Assembly: GCF_029868625.1 (NCBI RefSeq)
Contig: NZ_JARWOJ010000248.1
Location: 1-59,448 of the forward strand
Origin: Nocardia neocaledoniensis
GTDB taxonomy: Bacteria > Actinomycetota > Actinomycetes > Mycobacteriales > Mycobacteriaceae
DNA: 59,448 bases
Reading direction: 5' to 3'
The notes under the pieces were generated by a model. It had not been told where the DNA came from, did no database searches, and worked only from the letters and a program-made list of their open reading frames with translations. Of this stretch, positions 1-7,827 are shown one piece after another. How positions within the stretch are numbered: position 1 is the stretch's first letter; each line of letters starts with the position of its first letter. A program made the translations under genes and the position numbers.

Positions 1-181
1 CGCCGGGGCCGGCGGGCGGGGCCCGCGGCGGGGCCCCGCCCCCCGCCCCGCGGCCGCCCCGCCGCGCCCCGCCCCCCGCCCGCGGCGCGCCCGCCGGCCT
101 CGGCCCCGCGCCCCCCCCCCCCCCCCCCCCCGGCGCCGCGCCCTCCACCCCCGCGCGGCCCGGGGCTATCGCCGGGCGCGG
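1..181. other. Low-complexity G/C tract at left edge (probable assembly artefact)
   Basis: Almost pure G and C, including an uninterrupted run of 21 C at 111-131. Real coding DNA of this organism is GC-rich but not homopolymeric. The right edge of the window looks the same, which suggests degraded consensus at contig ends rather than biology. No gene, repeat unit or RNA can be supported here. The LysR frame to the right simply stays open through it because it contains almost no T or A. Confidence 0.8.
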
Positions 182-1012
182 GGGCGCCGGCGGCGGGGTG
201 AGTATCTCTAACCCCCGCGCCGCGCCCACCCCGGCCAGCCGCAGCACCGACAGTTCGGGGTGGGCCACGGCGTACCTCGGCATCAGCGCGACGCCGTAGC
301 CGGAGGCGACGACCGTCTCGATCACGCGGAAGTCGTTGAGCCGCTGCGCGATCCGGGGACGTACCCCGGTGACGGTGGCGATCGAGTTCAGCACGTCGTC
401 CACCGGGAACCCGCCGCGCACGCTCACCCAGGTCTCCTCGGCGAGTTCCTCCGGCCGCACCGACGGCCTGCCCGCCAGCGGATGCGTCGGCGCGACGACG
501 ACGTCGATCGGCTCGCGCATCAGCACCCGCGCCGAGAGCCGTGGCCCGGCGGGCGATGGCGCGCGCTCGTCGCGGTGGGTCAGCACGATGTCGTAGTCGG
601 CCAGCAGTGTCCCCGCGGTCGACGGCGGCAGATCCTCGTCACCGGCGACGATCTCCACCCCGCTGTCGGCGAGCGCGGTGAGCACGGGCGGCAGCAGCAG
701 CGCCGCGCCGGACGGGAACAGCCCCACCCGCACCTGCCCGCGCGCCGACCCACGGTAGTGCGCCATCTCGGCGGTGGCCCGTTCCATCGCGGCGAGCACG
801 TCGTCGGCGCGCAGCACCAGCGCGTGACCGGCGTCGGTGAGCCGCACCCGACGTCCGTCCGGTTCGAGCAACGCGACGCCCGCTTCCCTGGCGAGCACCT
901 TCAATTGCTGCGATACCGCGGAGGGGGTCATCGACAGTGCTTCGGCCACGGCGGCGACGGTGCTGCGGTCGGCCAGCTCCCGCAGAATCCGCAGCCGCTC
1001 GATCGAGAACAT
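182..1012 (-). CDS. LysR-family transcriptional regulator (3' end lost in low-complexity edge)
   Basis: Reading leftward from an ATG at 1012, the protein begins MFSIERLRILRELADRSTVA and continues with a winged helix-turn-helix (SMTPSAVSQQLKVLAREAG, about residues 24-42), typical of LysR proteins. The effector-domain end is visible as GYGVALMPRYAVAHPELSVL around 244-303, about residue 237 onward, a standard LysR C-terminal motif. A family member is about 290-310 residues, so only the last 20-30 residues are missing or corrupted; rare ATA codons appear from about position 205 and no stop is found before the window edge. It is divergent from the EamA exporter, 72 bp away, and probably regulates it and itself. 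The family call is firm; the ligand is unknown. Confidence 0.85.
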
Positions 1013-1030
1013 GAAGCAAAACTACTTCAT

Positions 1031-1051
1031 CAATCCACTTTTATTAGATTG
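1031..1051. promoter_or_regulatory. Candidate LysR binding dyad in divergent promoter
   Basis: The 72-bp gap between the LysR gene and the EamA gene is unusually AT-rich for this DNA. It contains CAATC (1031-1035) and GATTG (1047-1051), an inverted repeat separated by 11 bp. This resembles the ATC-N9-GAT (T-N11-A) boxes of LysR regulators, though with a slightly longer spacer. Binding is inferred. Confidence 0.4.
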
Positions 1052-1084
1052 TCCTGAACCTTTAGCCGCCCGCACGATAAGGGC

Positions 1085-2014
1085 GTGACCTCCCGTGACC
1101 GCCTGCTCGGACTGACCGTCGTCGTGCTCTGGGGCCTGAACTTCCTCGCCATTCGCATCGGCCTCGACCACTTCCCGCCCTTCTTCTTCGCCGCGCTCCG
1201 GTTCGCCGTCATCGCCGTTCCGGTGCTGGTCTTCATTCCGCGCCCCGCCGTGCGCACGCGCTGGCTCCTGCTCTACGGCACCGGCTTCGGCATCCTGCAG
1301 TTCGCGTTCCTGTTCACCGCCATGCGGGTGGGCATGCCGACCGGACTCGCCTCGCTGGTGCTGCAATCCTCGGCGCCGTTCACGGTGGTGCTCGGCGCGG
1401 TGCTGCTACGGGAACGGCTGCGACCGCTGCAGGTCGCCGGGCTCGCGGTGGCCGTGCTCGGCATGGTCGTCATCGGTGCCGACCGGCTGGCGAACGCGAC
1501 GCTGCTGCCGGTGCTGCTGACGCTGGCGGGCGGGCTGGGCTGGGCGTTCGGCAATATCGGCGCGCGCCAGGCCGGCGCCGATTCACCCGGCTTCGATCCG
1601 CTGCACCTCACCCTGTGGATGTCGGTGGTGCCGGTGCTACCGCTGCTGGCGCTGTCGATGGCTGTCGAGGGGCCTGACACCGGATTCCGCGCGCTCGGCG
1701 CCGCGGTCTCCTCGGTCGACGGGCTGCCCGCGCTGGCCGCGCTCGCCTACATCGCGATTCTCGCCACGGTGTGCGGCTCCGGCCTGTGGACATACCTGAT
1801 GAGCCGCTACCCGGCCGGCACCGTCGCGCCGTTGTCCCTGCTCGTGCCGGTGGTCGGCATCGCCGCCGCGTGGGTCGTGTTCGACGAGGAGCCGTCCGTG
1901 GCGGCGCTGATCGGCGGCGCGATCGTGATCGCCGGCGCCTTCGCCGCGACGACCACCCGGCCGATCGGGCGCGCGCCGAAGCCGACACCTGAACCGGAGC
2001 TCGTCCAGGTCTGA
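1085..2014 (+). CDS. EamA/DMT-family transporter
   Basis: A 309-residue, highly hydrophobic protein with about ten predicted membrane segments in two repeated halves, as expected for the drug/metabolite transporter superfamily. The opening LLGLTVVVLWGLNFLAIRIG and the motif around LASLVLQSSAPFTVVLGAVL are typical of EamA repeats. Members export amino acids, metabolites or drugs across the cytoplasmic membrane. The start is the GTG at 1085. The divergent LysR gene next door is a common arrangement for exporters induced by their substrate. The substrate cannot be read from sequence. Confidence 0.9.
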   Translation: MTSRDRLLGLTVVVLWGLNFLAIRIGLDHFPPFFFAALRFAVIAVPVLVFIPRPAVRTRWLLLYGTGFGILQFAFLFTAMRVGMPTGLASLVLQSSAPFTVVLGAVLLRERLRPLQVAGLAVAVLGMVVIGADRLANATLLPVLLTLAGGLGWAFGNIGARQAGADSPGFDPLHLTLWMSVVPVLPLLALSMAVEGPDTGFRALGAAVSSVDGLPALAALAYIAILATVCGSGLWTYLMSRYPAGTVAPLSLLVPVVGIAAAWVVFDEEPSVAALIGGAIVIAGAFAATTTRPIGRAPKPTPEPELVQV

Positions 2015-2058
2015 CGTCCGATTCCGCCTATGGCCGCCGGGGCTGTGGCTAGCATGTG

Positions 2059-2092
2059 ACCGATCGCGCGAGCCGTTATCCGCGCGACCGGT
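2059..2092 (+). terminator. Stem-loop downstream of EamA gene
   Basis: ACCGATCGCGCG (2059-2070) and CGCGCGACCGGT (2081-2092) form a 12-bp stem with one mismatch and a 10-nt loop, 45 nt after the EamA stop. There is no U-tract, as is usual for actinobacterial terminators. It could also be an operator for the following gene. Confidence 0.45.
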
Positions 2093-2204
2093 CGGTTTCG
2101 GGCGCGGGTGAACGACGCGACAGGTCGTCACAGCCAGGTCTTCGCCGCGCTCTAGAGTGTGAGCAAACAGCAGGCAAAACACGAGCAAGGCAGCTGAACA
2201 GCGT

Positions 2205-3956
2205 ATGGCGGAACAGCGGTTGCCCGTCTCGCGGAGAACTTTTCTCCGCGGCACGGTCGCGGCGGGGGTGGTATCGGCGGGGGCCGTCGCGGGCGCGTCC
2301 GGAATCGCGCTGGGCGCACCCCCCGGACGCCGGGTCGCCGTCCTCGGCGGCGGTGTCGCCGGCCTGACCGCAGCCCATGAGCTGGCCGAACGCGGGTTCG
2401 ACGTGACGGTCTACGAGGCGAGGGCGCTCGGCGGCAAGGCCCGCAGCGTCGCCGTGCCAGGCACCGGCCGCGACGGCCGACCCGACCTGCCCGGCGAGCA
2501 CGGGTTCCGGTTCTTCCCCGGCTTCTATCAGAACCTGCCCGACACCATGCGCCGCATCCCCGTCGCGGGCAATCCCGACGGCGTCTGGAACAACCTGCTC
2601 AGCGTGCCGGAGGCCAGGTTCTCCCGCCGCGACGGTGACGACATCTCCCTGGCCCTGCCGGGCAGCTTCGCCGGAGCGAGCTTCCATCCCGACGCGATCA
2701 GGGAGACCCTCGCCGGGACCATCGCCACGGCCTCGAAGATGCCGCCGCCCGAGGCCGCCTACTTCGCCAACCGGCTGCTGGTGTTCAACAGCAGCTGCGA
2801 TGCCCGCCGGTTCGGGCAGTGGGAGCACACCTCCTGGCAGGATTTCGTGCACGGGCACGAGCGCTCGCACGAGTTCCGCGCGATCGTGTCGCGCTCGCTC
2901 ACCAGCATCATGGTCGCGGCCAAGGAGAATCTGGCCAGCACGCGCACCATCGGCAGCATGGGTGAGCAGTTCCTCGGCAACCCACTGGGCCTCGGCAACG
3001 ACGGCGGCCTGGACCGGGTGCTGAACAACGCCACGAATATCGCCTGGATCGACCCCTGGGTGGCGCACCTGCGCGAGCTCGGCGTGCGCTTCGAACTCGG
3101 CGCCCGCGTCGAGGAACTCGTGGTGCGGGACAAGCGGATCGGCGCGGCCAGGATCGCCGGAGCGGGCACCGTCGAGGCCGACTATTTCGTGCTCGCCCTC
3201 CCGGTGGAGCAGGCCAGGAAACTATGGACGCCGCGGGTACTCGAGCTGGCGCCGGAACTGGCTGCCACCGAGCGGCTCTTCGTCGACTGGATGAACGGCA
3301 TCCAGATCTATTTCCGTACGCCACTGAACATCTCGCGCGGGCACACCGCCTACGTCGACTCGCCGTGGTCGCTCACCTCGATCAGCCAGAACCAGCTGTG
3401 GACGCGCGGACTGTCGTCCTTCGGTGACGGCACAGCGACCGATTGCCTCTCGATCGACATCTCCGACTGGCACACCCCCGGCGTGCTGTTCGGCAAGCCC
3501 GCCGAGGCGTGCACGCACGAGGAGATCTTCCGCGAGGTATGGGCCCAGCTCAGCGCCCACCTCAACGACCGGGAACAACTGCTGCGCCCCGCCGACGTGC
3601 ATTCGTGGTTCCTCGACCCCGGCATCACCTGGCAGGGCGACCGCAACGCCAACGCCGACCCGCTGCTGATCAACACCGCGGGCTCCTGGGACGCGCGCCC
3701 TGAACCGCACGGCTCGATCGAAAACCTGTTCCTCGCCGGTGATTACGTGCGCACCGATGTCGACCTGGCCACCATGGAGGGCGCCAACGAATCGGCGCGC
3801 GCGGCGGTGAACGCGCTGCTCGACGTCGCCGGGTCCGGTGCCGAGCGCTGCCGCACCTTCCGGCTGCGCCGCACACCCGAGCTGGAGCCGCTGCGCCGCG
3901 TCGACGCCGACCGTTACGCCGCCGGCCTGCCGAACATGTTCGACGAGCCGGTCTGA
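2205..3956 (+). CDS. Tat-exported FAD-dependent oxidoreductase (phytoene desaturase / hydroxysqualene dehydroxylase-like)
   Basis: 583 residues. The N-terminus carries a twin-arginine signal, SRRTFLRG (residues 9-16), followed by an Ala/Gly-rich hydrophobic stretch, so the folded flavoprotein is probably exported by Tat. Residues 43-71 form the FAD-binding Rossmann motif (VAVLGGGVAGLTAAHEL ending in an acidic residue). The PGEHGFRFFPGFYQNL segment near residue 92 and the C-terminal NLFLAGDYVRTDVDLATMEG (about residue 507) are typical of the amine oxidase/phytoene desaturase superfamily, specifically the group often labelled hydroxysqualene dehydroxylase-like. It stands alone between the EamA gene and murT. 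No carotenoid or hopanoid genes are nearby, so the substrate is unknown. The start has only a weak upstream AAGG. Confidence 0.85.
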   Translation: MAEQRLPVSRRTFLRGTVAAGVVSAGAVAGASGIALGAPPGRRVAVLGGGVAGLTAAHELAERGFDVTVYEARALGGKARSVAVPGTGRDGRPDLPGEHGFRFFPGFYQNLPDTMRRIPVAGNPDGVWNNLLSVPEARFSRRDGDDISLALPGSFAGASFHPDAIRETLAGTIATASKMPPPEAAYFANRLLVFNSSCDARRFGQWEHTSWQDFVHGHERSHEFRAIVSRSLTSIMVAAKENLASTRTIGSMGEQFLGNPLGLGNDGGLDRVLNNATNIAWIDPWVAHLRELGVRFELGARVEELVVRDKRIGAARIAGAGTVEADYFVLALPVEQARKLWTPRVLELAPELAATERLFVDWMNGIQIYFRTPLNISRGHTAYVDSPWSLTSISQNQLWTRGLSSFGDGTATDCLSIDISDWHTPGVLFGKPAEACTHEEIFREVWAQLSAHLNDREQLLRPADVHSWFLDPGITWQGDRNANADPLLINTAGSWDARPEPHGSIENLFLAGDYVRTDVDLATMEGANESARAAVNALLDVAGSGAERCRTFRLRRTPELEPLRRVDADRYAAGLPNMFDEPV

Positions 3957-4011
3957 CCTGCGTCGACGTACCTCACACCGCTCCCCTACCCGGCCCGTAA
4001 CAACACGCACA

Positions 4012-4023
4012 TAGACTCGCGGC
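4012..4023 (+). promoter_or_regulatory. -10 box for leaderless murT transcript
   Basis: TAGACT at 4012-4017 matches the actinobacterial TANNNT -10 consensus and lies exactly 6 nt before the GTG start at 4024. No Shine-Dalgarno sequence is present. Transcription would therefore begin at or next to the start codon. Confidence 0.55.
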
Positions 4024-5259
4024 GTGGCAGACATCTCGGTGCGTGGGCGCCTGGCTTTGCGAGCGGCGGCGGCAGCGTCGTGGGCTTCGCAGAAGGCGGG
4101 CCGCGGCAAGGGTTCGATGATCGGCGGCCTGATCGCGTTGAAGATCGATCCGACGATCATGACGCAGCTCGGGCGCGGCAGACGGACGGTGCTGATCACC
4201 GGCACCAACGGCAAGTCGACGACCACCAGGATGACCACCGCGGCGCTGGGCACCCTGGGCCAGGTCGCCACCCAGGCCGACGGCGCCAACATGGACGCCG
4301 GCATCGTCGCCGCGCTGAGCGTGCACCAGGGCGTGCCGCTGGCCGCGATCGAGGTCGACGAGCTGCATCTGCCGCACGTCAGCGACGCGCTCGGCCCGGC
4401 GGCCGTGGTGCTGCTGAACCTGAGCCGCGATCAGCTCGACCGGGTCGGCGAGATCAACATGATCGAGCGCAAGCTGCGCGCGGGACTGGCCAGGCACCCC
4501 GACACCGTGGTCGTCGCCAACTGCGACGACGTGCTGGTGGCCTCCATCGCCTACGACCACCCCAAGGTGATCTGGGTGGCGGCGGGCAGCGGCTGGGCCG
4601 TCGACGCCACCAGCTGCCCGCGCAGCGGCGAGCCGATCGTCTGGGAGGGCGAGAACTGGCGCTCCACCGGCGCCGATTTCCACCGCCCGCAGCCTGATTG
4701 GTGGCTCGAGGGCGAAGACCTGTGCGGCCCAGACGGTTTCCGCGCACCCCTGCACCTGGCGCTGCCCGGCCGCGCGAACCGCGGCAACGCGGCGCAGGCC
4801 GTGGCGGCGGCGGTGGCCATGGGCGCCGAGCCGGTCAAGGCCACCGATGCCACCGGGACCGTGCGCGAGATCGCGGGCCGGTACCGCACCGTCACCGTCG
4901 GCGCGCACGACGCCCGGCTGCTGCTGGCGAAGAACCCGGCGGGCTGGCAGGAAGCGTTGTCGATGATCGAGCCGACCTCGGCCGGCCTGGTGATCGCGGT
5001 GAACGGGCAGGTGCCCGACGGCGAGGACCTGTCCTGGCTGTGGGACGTGCGATTCGAGCACTTCGAGGGCGTGCAGGTGGTGGCCGCCGGTGAGCGCGCC
5101 ACCGACCTCGCGGTCCGCCTGACCTACGCCGGGGTGGAGCACACCCTGGTGCCCGATCCGCTGCGCGCGATCGAGTCCTGCCCGGCCGGGCACGTCGAGG
5201 TGCTGGCCAACTACACCGCGTTCCGCGATCTCAACCGTGACCTGGAGGCCCGTTCATGA
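4024..5259 (+). CDS. murT: Lipid II isoglutaminyl synthase, Mur ligase-like subunit MurT
   Basis: 411 residues, Mur ligase family. With GatD it amidates the alpha-carboxylate of D-Glu in the peptidoglycan stem to D-isoglutamine, using ATP and glutamine-derived ammonia. The ATP-binding loop GTNGKSTTT is at residues 60-68, and the C-terminal 100 residues correspond to the MurT C-terminal domain (DUF1727). The next gene, gatD, overlaps the stop by 4 bp, the usual coupled pair. Oddity: where Firmicute MurT has a four-Cys zinc ribbon, this protein shows CPRSGEP with only one cysteine of the expected CxxC pair. The GTG at 4024 is chosen because a good -10 box sits 6 nt upstream. The gene pair matches Rv3712-Rv3713 of M. 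tuberculosis. Confidence 0.93.
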   Translation: MADISVRGRLALRAAAAASWASQKAGRGKGSMIGGLIALKIDPTIMTQLGRGRRTVLITGTNGKSTTTRMTTAALGTLGQVATQADGANMDAGIVAALSVHQGVPLAAIEVDELHLPHVSDALGPAAVVLLNLSRDQLDRVGEINMIERKLRAGLARHPDTVVVANCDDVLVASIAYDHPKVIWVAAGSGWAVDATSCPRSGEPIVWEGENWRSTGADFHRPQPDWWLEGEDLCGPDGFRAPLHLALPGRANRGNAAQAVAAAVAMGAEPVKATDATGTVREIAGRYRTVTVGAHDARLLLAKNPAGWQEALSMIEPTSAGLVIAVNGQVPDGEDLSWLWDVRFEHFEGVQVVAAGERATDLAVRLTYAGVEHTLVPDPLRAIESCPAGHVEVLANYTAFRDLNRDLEARS

Positions 5260-5960
5260 TCCGCATCGGCCTCGTCCTGCCCGACGTGATGGGCACCTAC
5301 GGCGACGGTGGCAACGCGCTGGTCCTGCGGCAGCGGCTGCGGATGCGCGGCTACGACGCCGAGATCGTCGACATCACCCTCGCCGATCCGGTCCCGGATT
5401 CCTTCGACATCTACACCCTCGGCGGCGCCGAGGACTCCGCGCAGCGCCTGGCCACCCGCCACCTGCAGAAGTACCCCGGCCTGCAGCAGGCGGCCGCCAA
5501 GGGCGCGCCGGTCCTCGCGATCTGCGCGGCCATCCAGGTGCTCGGCAACTGGTACGAGACCTCCTCGGGCGAAAAGGTCGACGGCGTCGGTCTTTTCGAC
5601 GTCACCACCTCCCCCCAGGCCACCCGCGCCATCGGCGAGGTCACCACCACGCCCGTCATGGAGGGCCTGAAAGCCCCGCTGACCGGCTTCGAGAACCATC
5701 GCGGCGGCACCCTGCTCGGCGCCGACGCCGCCCCGCTGGCCAAGGTGACCCGCGGTGTCGGCAACGGTGTCGGCGACGGCACCGAGGGCGTCGTCCAGGG
5801 CTCGGTCATCGGTACCTACCTGCACGGCCCCGCCCTGGCCCGCAACCCCGAACTCGCCGACCTCCTCATCGCCCGCGCCCTCGGCATCCCCGCCACCGAC
5901 CTCGCCCCCCTCGACCTCCCGGTCGTCGACCGTCTCCGCCGCGAACGCCTCCGCGCCTGA
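5256..5960 (+). CDS. gatD: Lipid II isoglutaminyl synthase, glutamine amidotransferase subunit GatD
   Basis: 234 residues, a type 1 (CobB/CobQ-like) glutamine amidotransferase that supplies ammonia to MurT. The catalytic Cys is C90 in LAICAAIQVLG and the catalytic His is H190 in GTYLHGP. The Arg/His-containing GFENHRGGT segment (about residues 144-152) is characteristic of GatD. The start ATG lies inside the murT stop region (ATGA overlap), so translation is probably coupled. Older annotations call this cobyric acid synthase-like (cobQ2), but pairing with MurT makes the peptidoglycan role far more likely. Confidence 0.93.
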   Translation: MIRIGLVLPDVMGTYGDGGNALVLRQRLRMRGYDAEIVDITLADPVPDSFDIYTLGGAEDSAQRLATRHLQKYPGLQQAAAKGAPVLAICAAIQVLGNWYETSSGEKVDGVGLFDVTTSPQATRAIGEVTTTPVMEGLKAPLTGFENHRGGTLLGADAAPLAKVTRGVGNGVGDGTEGVVQGSVIGTYLHGPALARNPELADLLIARALGIPATDLAPLDLPVVDRLRRERLRA

Positions 5961-5994
5961 TCGACATCTGAACTAGTTCTGACATACTGGAGGC
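5961..5994 (+). promoter_or_regulatory. Promoter with embedded palindromic operator for toxin-antitoxin-like pair
   Basis: A -35-like TCGACA (5961-5966), a 16-bp spacer and a -10-like CATACT (5983-5988) end 6 nt before the ATG at 5995, giving a predicted leaderless mRNA. The GGAGG at 5989-5993 is only 1 nt from the ATG and cannot work as a normal ribosome-binding site. A perfect 10-bp palindrome, GAACTAGTTC (5970-5979), lies within the spacer, where a bound antitoxin or complex would block polymerase. Confidence 0.55.
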
Positions 5995-6462
5995 ATGAGC
6001 GCGACAGCCACCTGGTCCGAATTTCTGCGGGACCCCAACCGGATCATCGAGGAGATGGAAGCCAACGGCGACGTGATCCTCGTCCGCCGGTCCGCGCCGC
6101 CGGTCCGGCTGTCGAGCGCGGACGCCGAGGCGGCGGCTTCCGACGCCCTCGGTGTGCTGATGCAGTTGCTCACCGTCGCGATGAACGACGAGGTGCTCGA
6201 ACGCATGGTGTCCCGCCTCGCGGTCGTCTTCCCGTGGCTCGAGCTACTCCCCGAATCCGCGCGGATCGAGTTCGTCGGCGAGTTCCTCGCCATCGCGCGA
6301 GGCGGGCTGTCGGTCGGTCGGGTCGACCGCCTGAGTACCACCCTCGAATCGTGGAAGGAAACGGCGCGCGCGTACGCCGACCCGGCGATCTCCGTCGACG
6401 GTTCGGATCTGCACTACCTCGAAACCCCTGAAGCAGCAGCTGCTCCAGGGGAAGCGGAGTGA
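5995..6462 (+). CDS. Putative antitoxin of a type II toxin-antitoxin-like pair
   Basis: 155 residues. The N-terminus (WSEFLRDPNRIIEEMEANGD followed by a short beta strand VILVRRS and PPVRLSSA) resembles the Phd/prevent-host-death fold that binds DNA and represses its own operon. The rest is mainly helical and acidic, suited to binding a toxin. The stop overlaps the start of a RelE-like gene by 4 bp, and the upstream promoter has a palindrome. The family is not one I can name with certainty; the antitoxin role is inferred from position, size and the N-terminal pattern. It lies directly downstream of gatD but has its own promoter. Confidence 0.6.
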   Translation: MSATATWSEFLRDPNRIIEEMEANGDVILVRRSAPPVRLSSADAEAAASDALGVLMQLLTVAMNDEVLERMVSRLAVVFPWLELLPESARIEFVGEFLAIARGGLSVGRVDRLSTTLESWKETARAYADPAISVDGSDLHYLETPEAAAAPGEAE

Positions 6463-6818
6463 GCCGCCGTTCGGATGTACCCAGACCACTGAAGCGGGCG
6501 GAGTTCGAGATCGTCTTCGCCACCAGCCAGGCGCAGAAAGGCTGGACCGACTGTCTCGCGGCGGCGCGCAACGCGATGGTCGACGCTTGGGATCAGCTCA
6601 CCCGCGACCCGGAAGCGGTGTCCTCCCGGCTCTATCCGCTCAAGGCGGACCTGCGCTACGGCCAGTACCAGGGGCGAACGTTCGAGCGGTTCCAGTACAA
6701 GTTCTCCGACGGCGGCAGGCTCTGGTACTTCGTCGACCACGCGCCCAAGGGCAGCCGCACAGCGGGACGCGTCCTCCTCGAACGCTGTATGCCAGGACAC
6801 CCGAAGGAAACCGACTAG
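6459..6818 (+). CDS. Putative RelE/ParE-like toxin
   Basis: 119 residues, basic, starting at a GTG that overlaps the previous stop. The pattern WDQLTRDPEAVSSRLYPLKA, then RFQYKFSDGGRLWYFVDH, ending in a strand RVLLERCMPGHPKETD, fits the RelE/ParE cytotoxin fold: a helical hairpin, then an antiparallel sheet with aromatic and basic residues near the C-terminus. RelE relatives cleave mRNA in the ribosome and ParE relatives poison gyrase; which applies cannot be told from sequence. The paired, overlapping upstream gene is the probable antitoxin. A weak stem-loop follows. Confidence 0.6.
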   Translation: MSRRSDVPRPLKRAEFEIVFATSQAQKGWTDCLAAARNAMVDAWDQLTRDPEAVSSRLYPLKADLRYGQYQGRTFERFQYKFSDGGRLWYFVDHAPKGSRTAGRVLLERCMPGHPKETD

Positions 6819-6822
6819 CACT

Positions 6823-6842
6823 GGTCGGCGAACCAGCCGACT
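6823..6842 (+). terminator. Small stem-loop after the toxin-like gene
   Basis: GTCGGC (6824-6829) and GCCGAC (6836-6841) pair around the 6-nt loop GAACCA, and a G-U pair can extend the stem. It begins about 5 nt after the stop codon of the RelE-like gene. Short and without a T-tract, so only a modest terminator candidate. Confidence 0.35.
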
Positions 6843-6906
6843 TCCGCTCACGGCGACTTTTACCCTCCCGGAGTCGCTACCTGCGCCGATAGCGTCGGGT
6901 CTCGTC

Positions 6907-7827
6907 GTGTCGGGCGCATCGGCCGGGGCACCGAGGCTGAGGAGTGCGGGCGTGACCGGAGTGCTGATCGAGACGGCGGGAGCGCGGGGTCTCGGGGCGA
7001 AGGTCGTGCGGAGGGGCGGGCCGCGACGGGGTCGGCGAGCGCTTGCTTCGGTGGTCGCCATCGGCATCGTGCTCGTCGGCTGGACGGTGGTGTCGGCGGT
7101 CGGGGTGGTGGATGCGCTGTATCTGCCGTCGCCGGGCGCCGTGTGGGACGCGTTCGTGCGGGCCAATACGCGGCACCGGATCGCCGACGGGGTGGACCGG
7201 TTCGTCATCGGGGAACAGGGCTACTACCTCTGGGAGCATCTGCTCGCGAGCCTGCAGCGGATCGCGGTCGGGGTGGGGGCGGCGATTCTGCTCGGCCCGC
7301 TGGTGGGGTTCGTGATGGGGATGGTGGCGCCGGTGCGCTGGGTGGCCGAGCCCGTGCTCAACTTCCTGCGCGCGCTGCCCCCGCTCGGCTACATCGGCCT
7401 GCTGATCGTCTGGTTCGGCATCGGTGACACCTCCAAGATCTGGCTGCTGTTCCTGGCCGCGTTCCCGCCGATCGCGATCGCGACCCTCGACGGGGTGCTC
7501 GGCGTGAAGCAGGACTACCTCAACGCCGCCCGCTCACTGGGAGCCGGTCGCGCCCAAGTGGTTTCGCTCGTCGTGCTGCCTGCGACGCTGCCGAATGTCC
7601 TCAGCGGCATCCGCATCGCGACCGCGTTCGCCTGGACGACGGTCGTCGCGGCCGAACTCAACAACGGCATCCCCGGCATCGGTGGGCTCGCGTATATCGC
7701 GGGCACGCAATTGAATACGCCGCTCACCATCGCCTGCATCATCGTGATCGGCGTGGCGGCGCTGCTGCTGGACGCGGTGATCGCGTTCATCGGCACCAGA
7801 GTCGTCCCTTGGAAAGGCAAAGCATGA
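6907..7827 (+). CDS. ABC transporter permease, taurine/sulfonate/nitrate type
   Basis: 306 residues with about six membrane helices. The cytoplasmic coupling loop YLNAARSLGAGRAQVVSLVV (about residues 204-223) is the EAA motif of binding-protein-dependent permeases, and the family resembles TauC/SsuC. It forms the membrane channel for the binding protein and ATPase encoded next. The first 45 residues are basic and low in hydrophobicity, so the true start could lie inside; the GTG at 6907 follows a TAGCGT box (6890-6895) by only 11 nt. The stop overlaps the start of the binding-protein gene (ATGA). Confidence 0.85.
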   Translation: MSGASAGAPRLRSAGVTGVLIETAGARGLGAKVVRRGGPRRGRRALASVVAIGIVLVGWTVVSAVGVVDALYLPSPGAVWDAFVRANTRHRIADGVDRFVIGEQGYYLWEHLLASLQRIAVGVGAAILLGPLVGFVMGMVAPVRWVAEPVLNFLRALPPLGYIGLLIVWFGIGDTSKIWLLFLAAFPPIAIATLDGVLGVKQDYLNAARSLGAGRAQVVSLVVLPATLPNVLSGIRIATAFAWTTVVAAELNNGIPGIGGLAYIAGTQLNTPLTIACIIVIGVAALLLDAVIAFIGTRVVPWKGKA

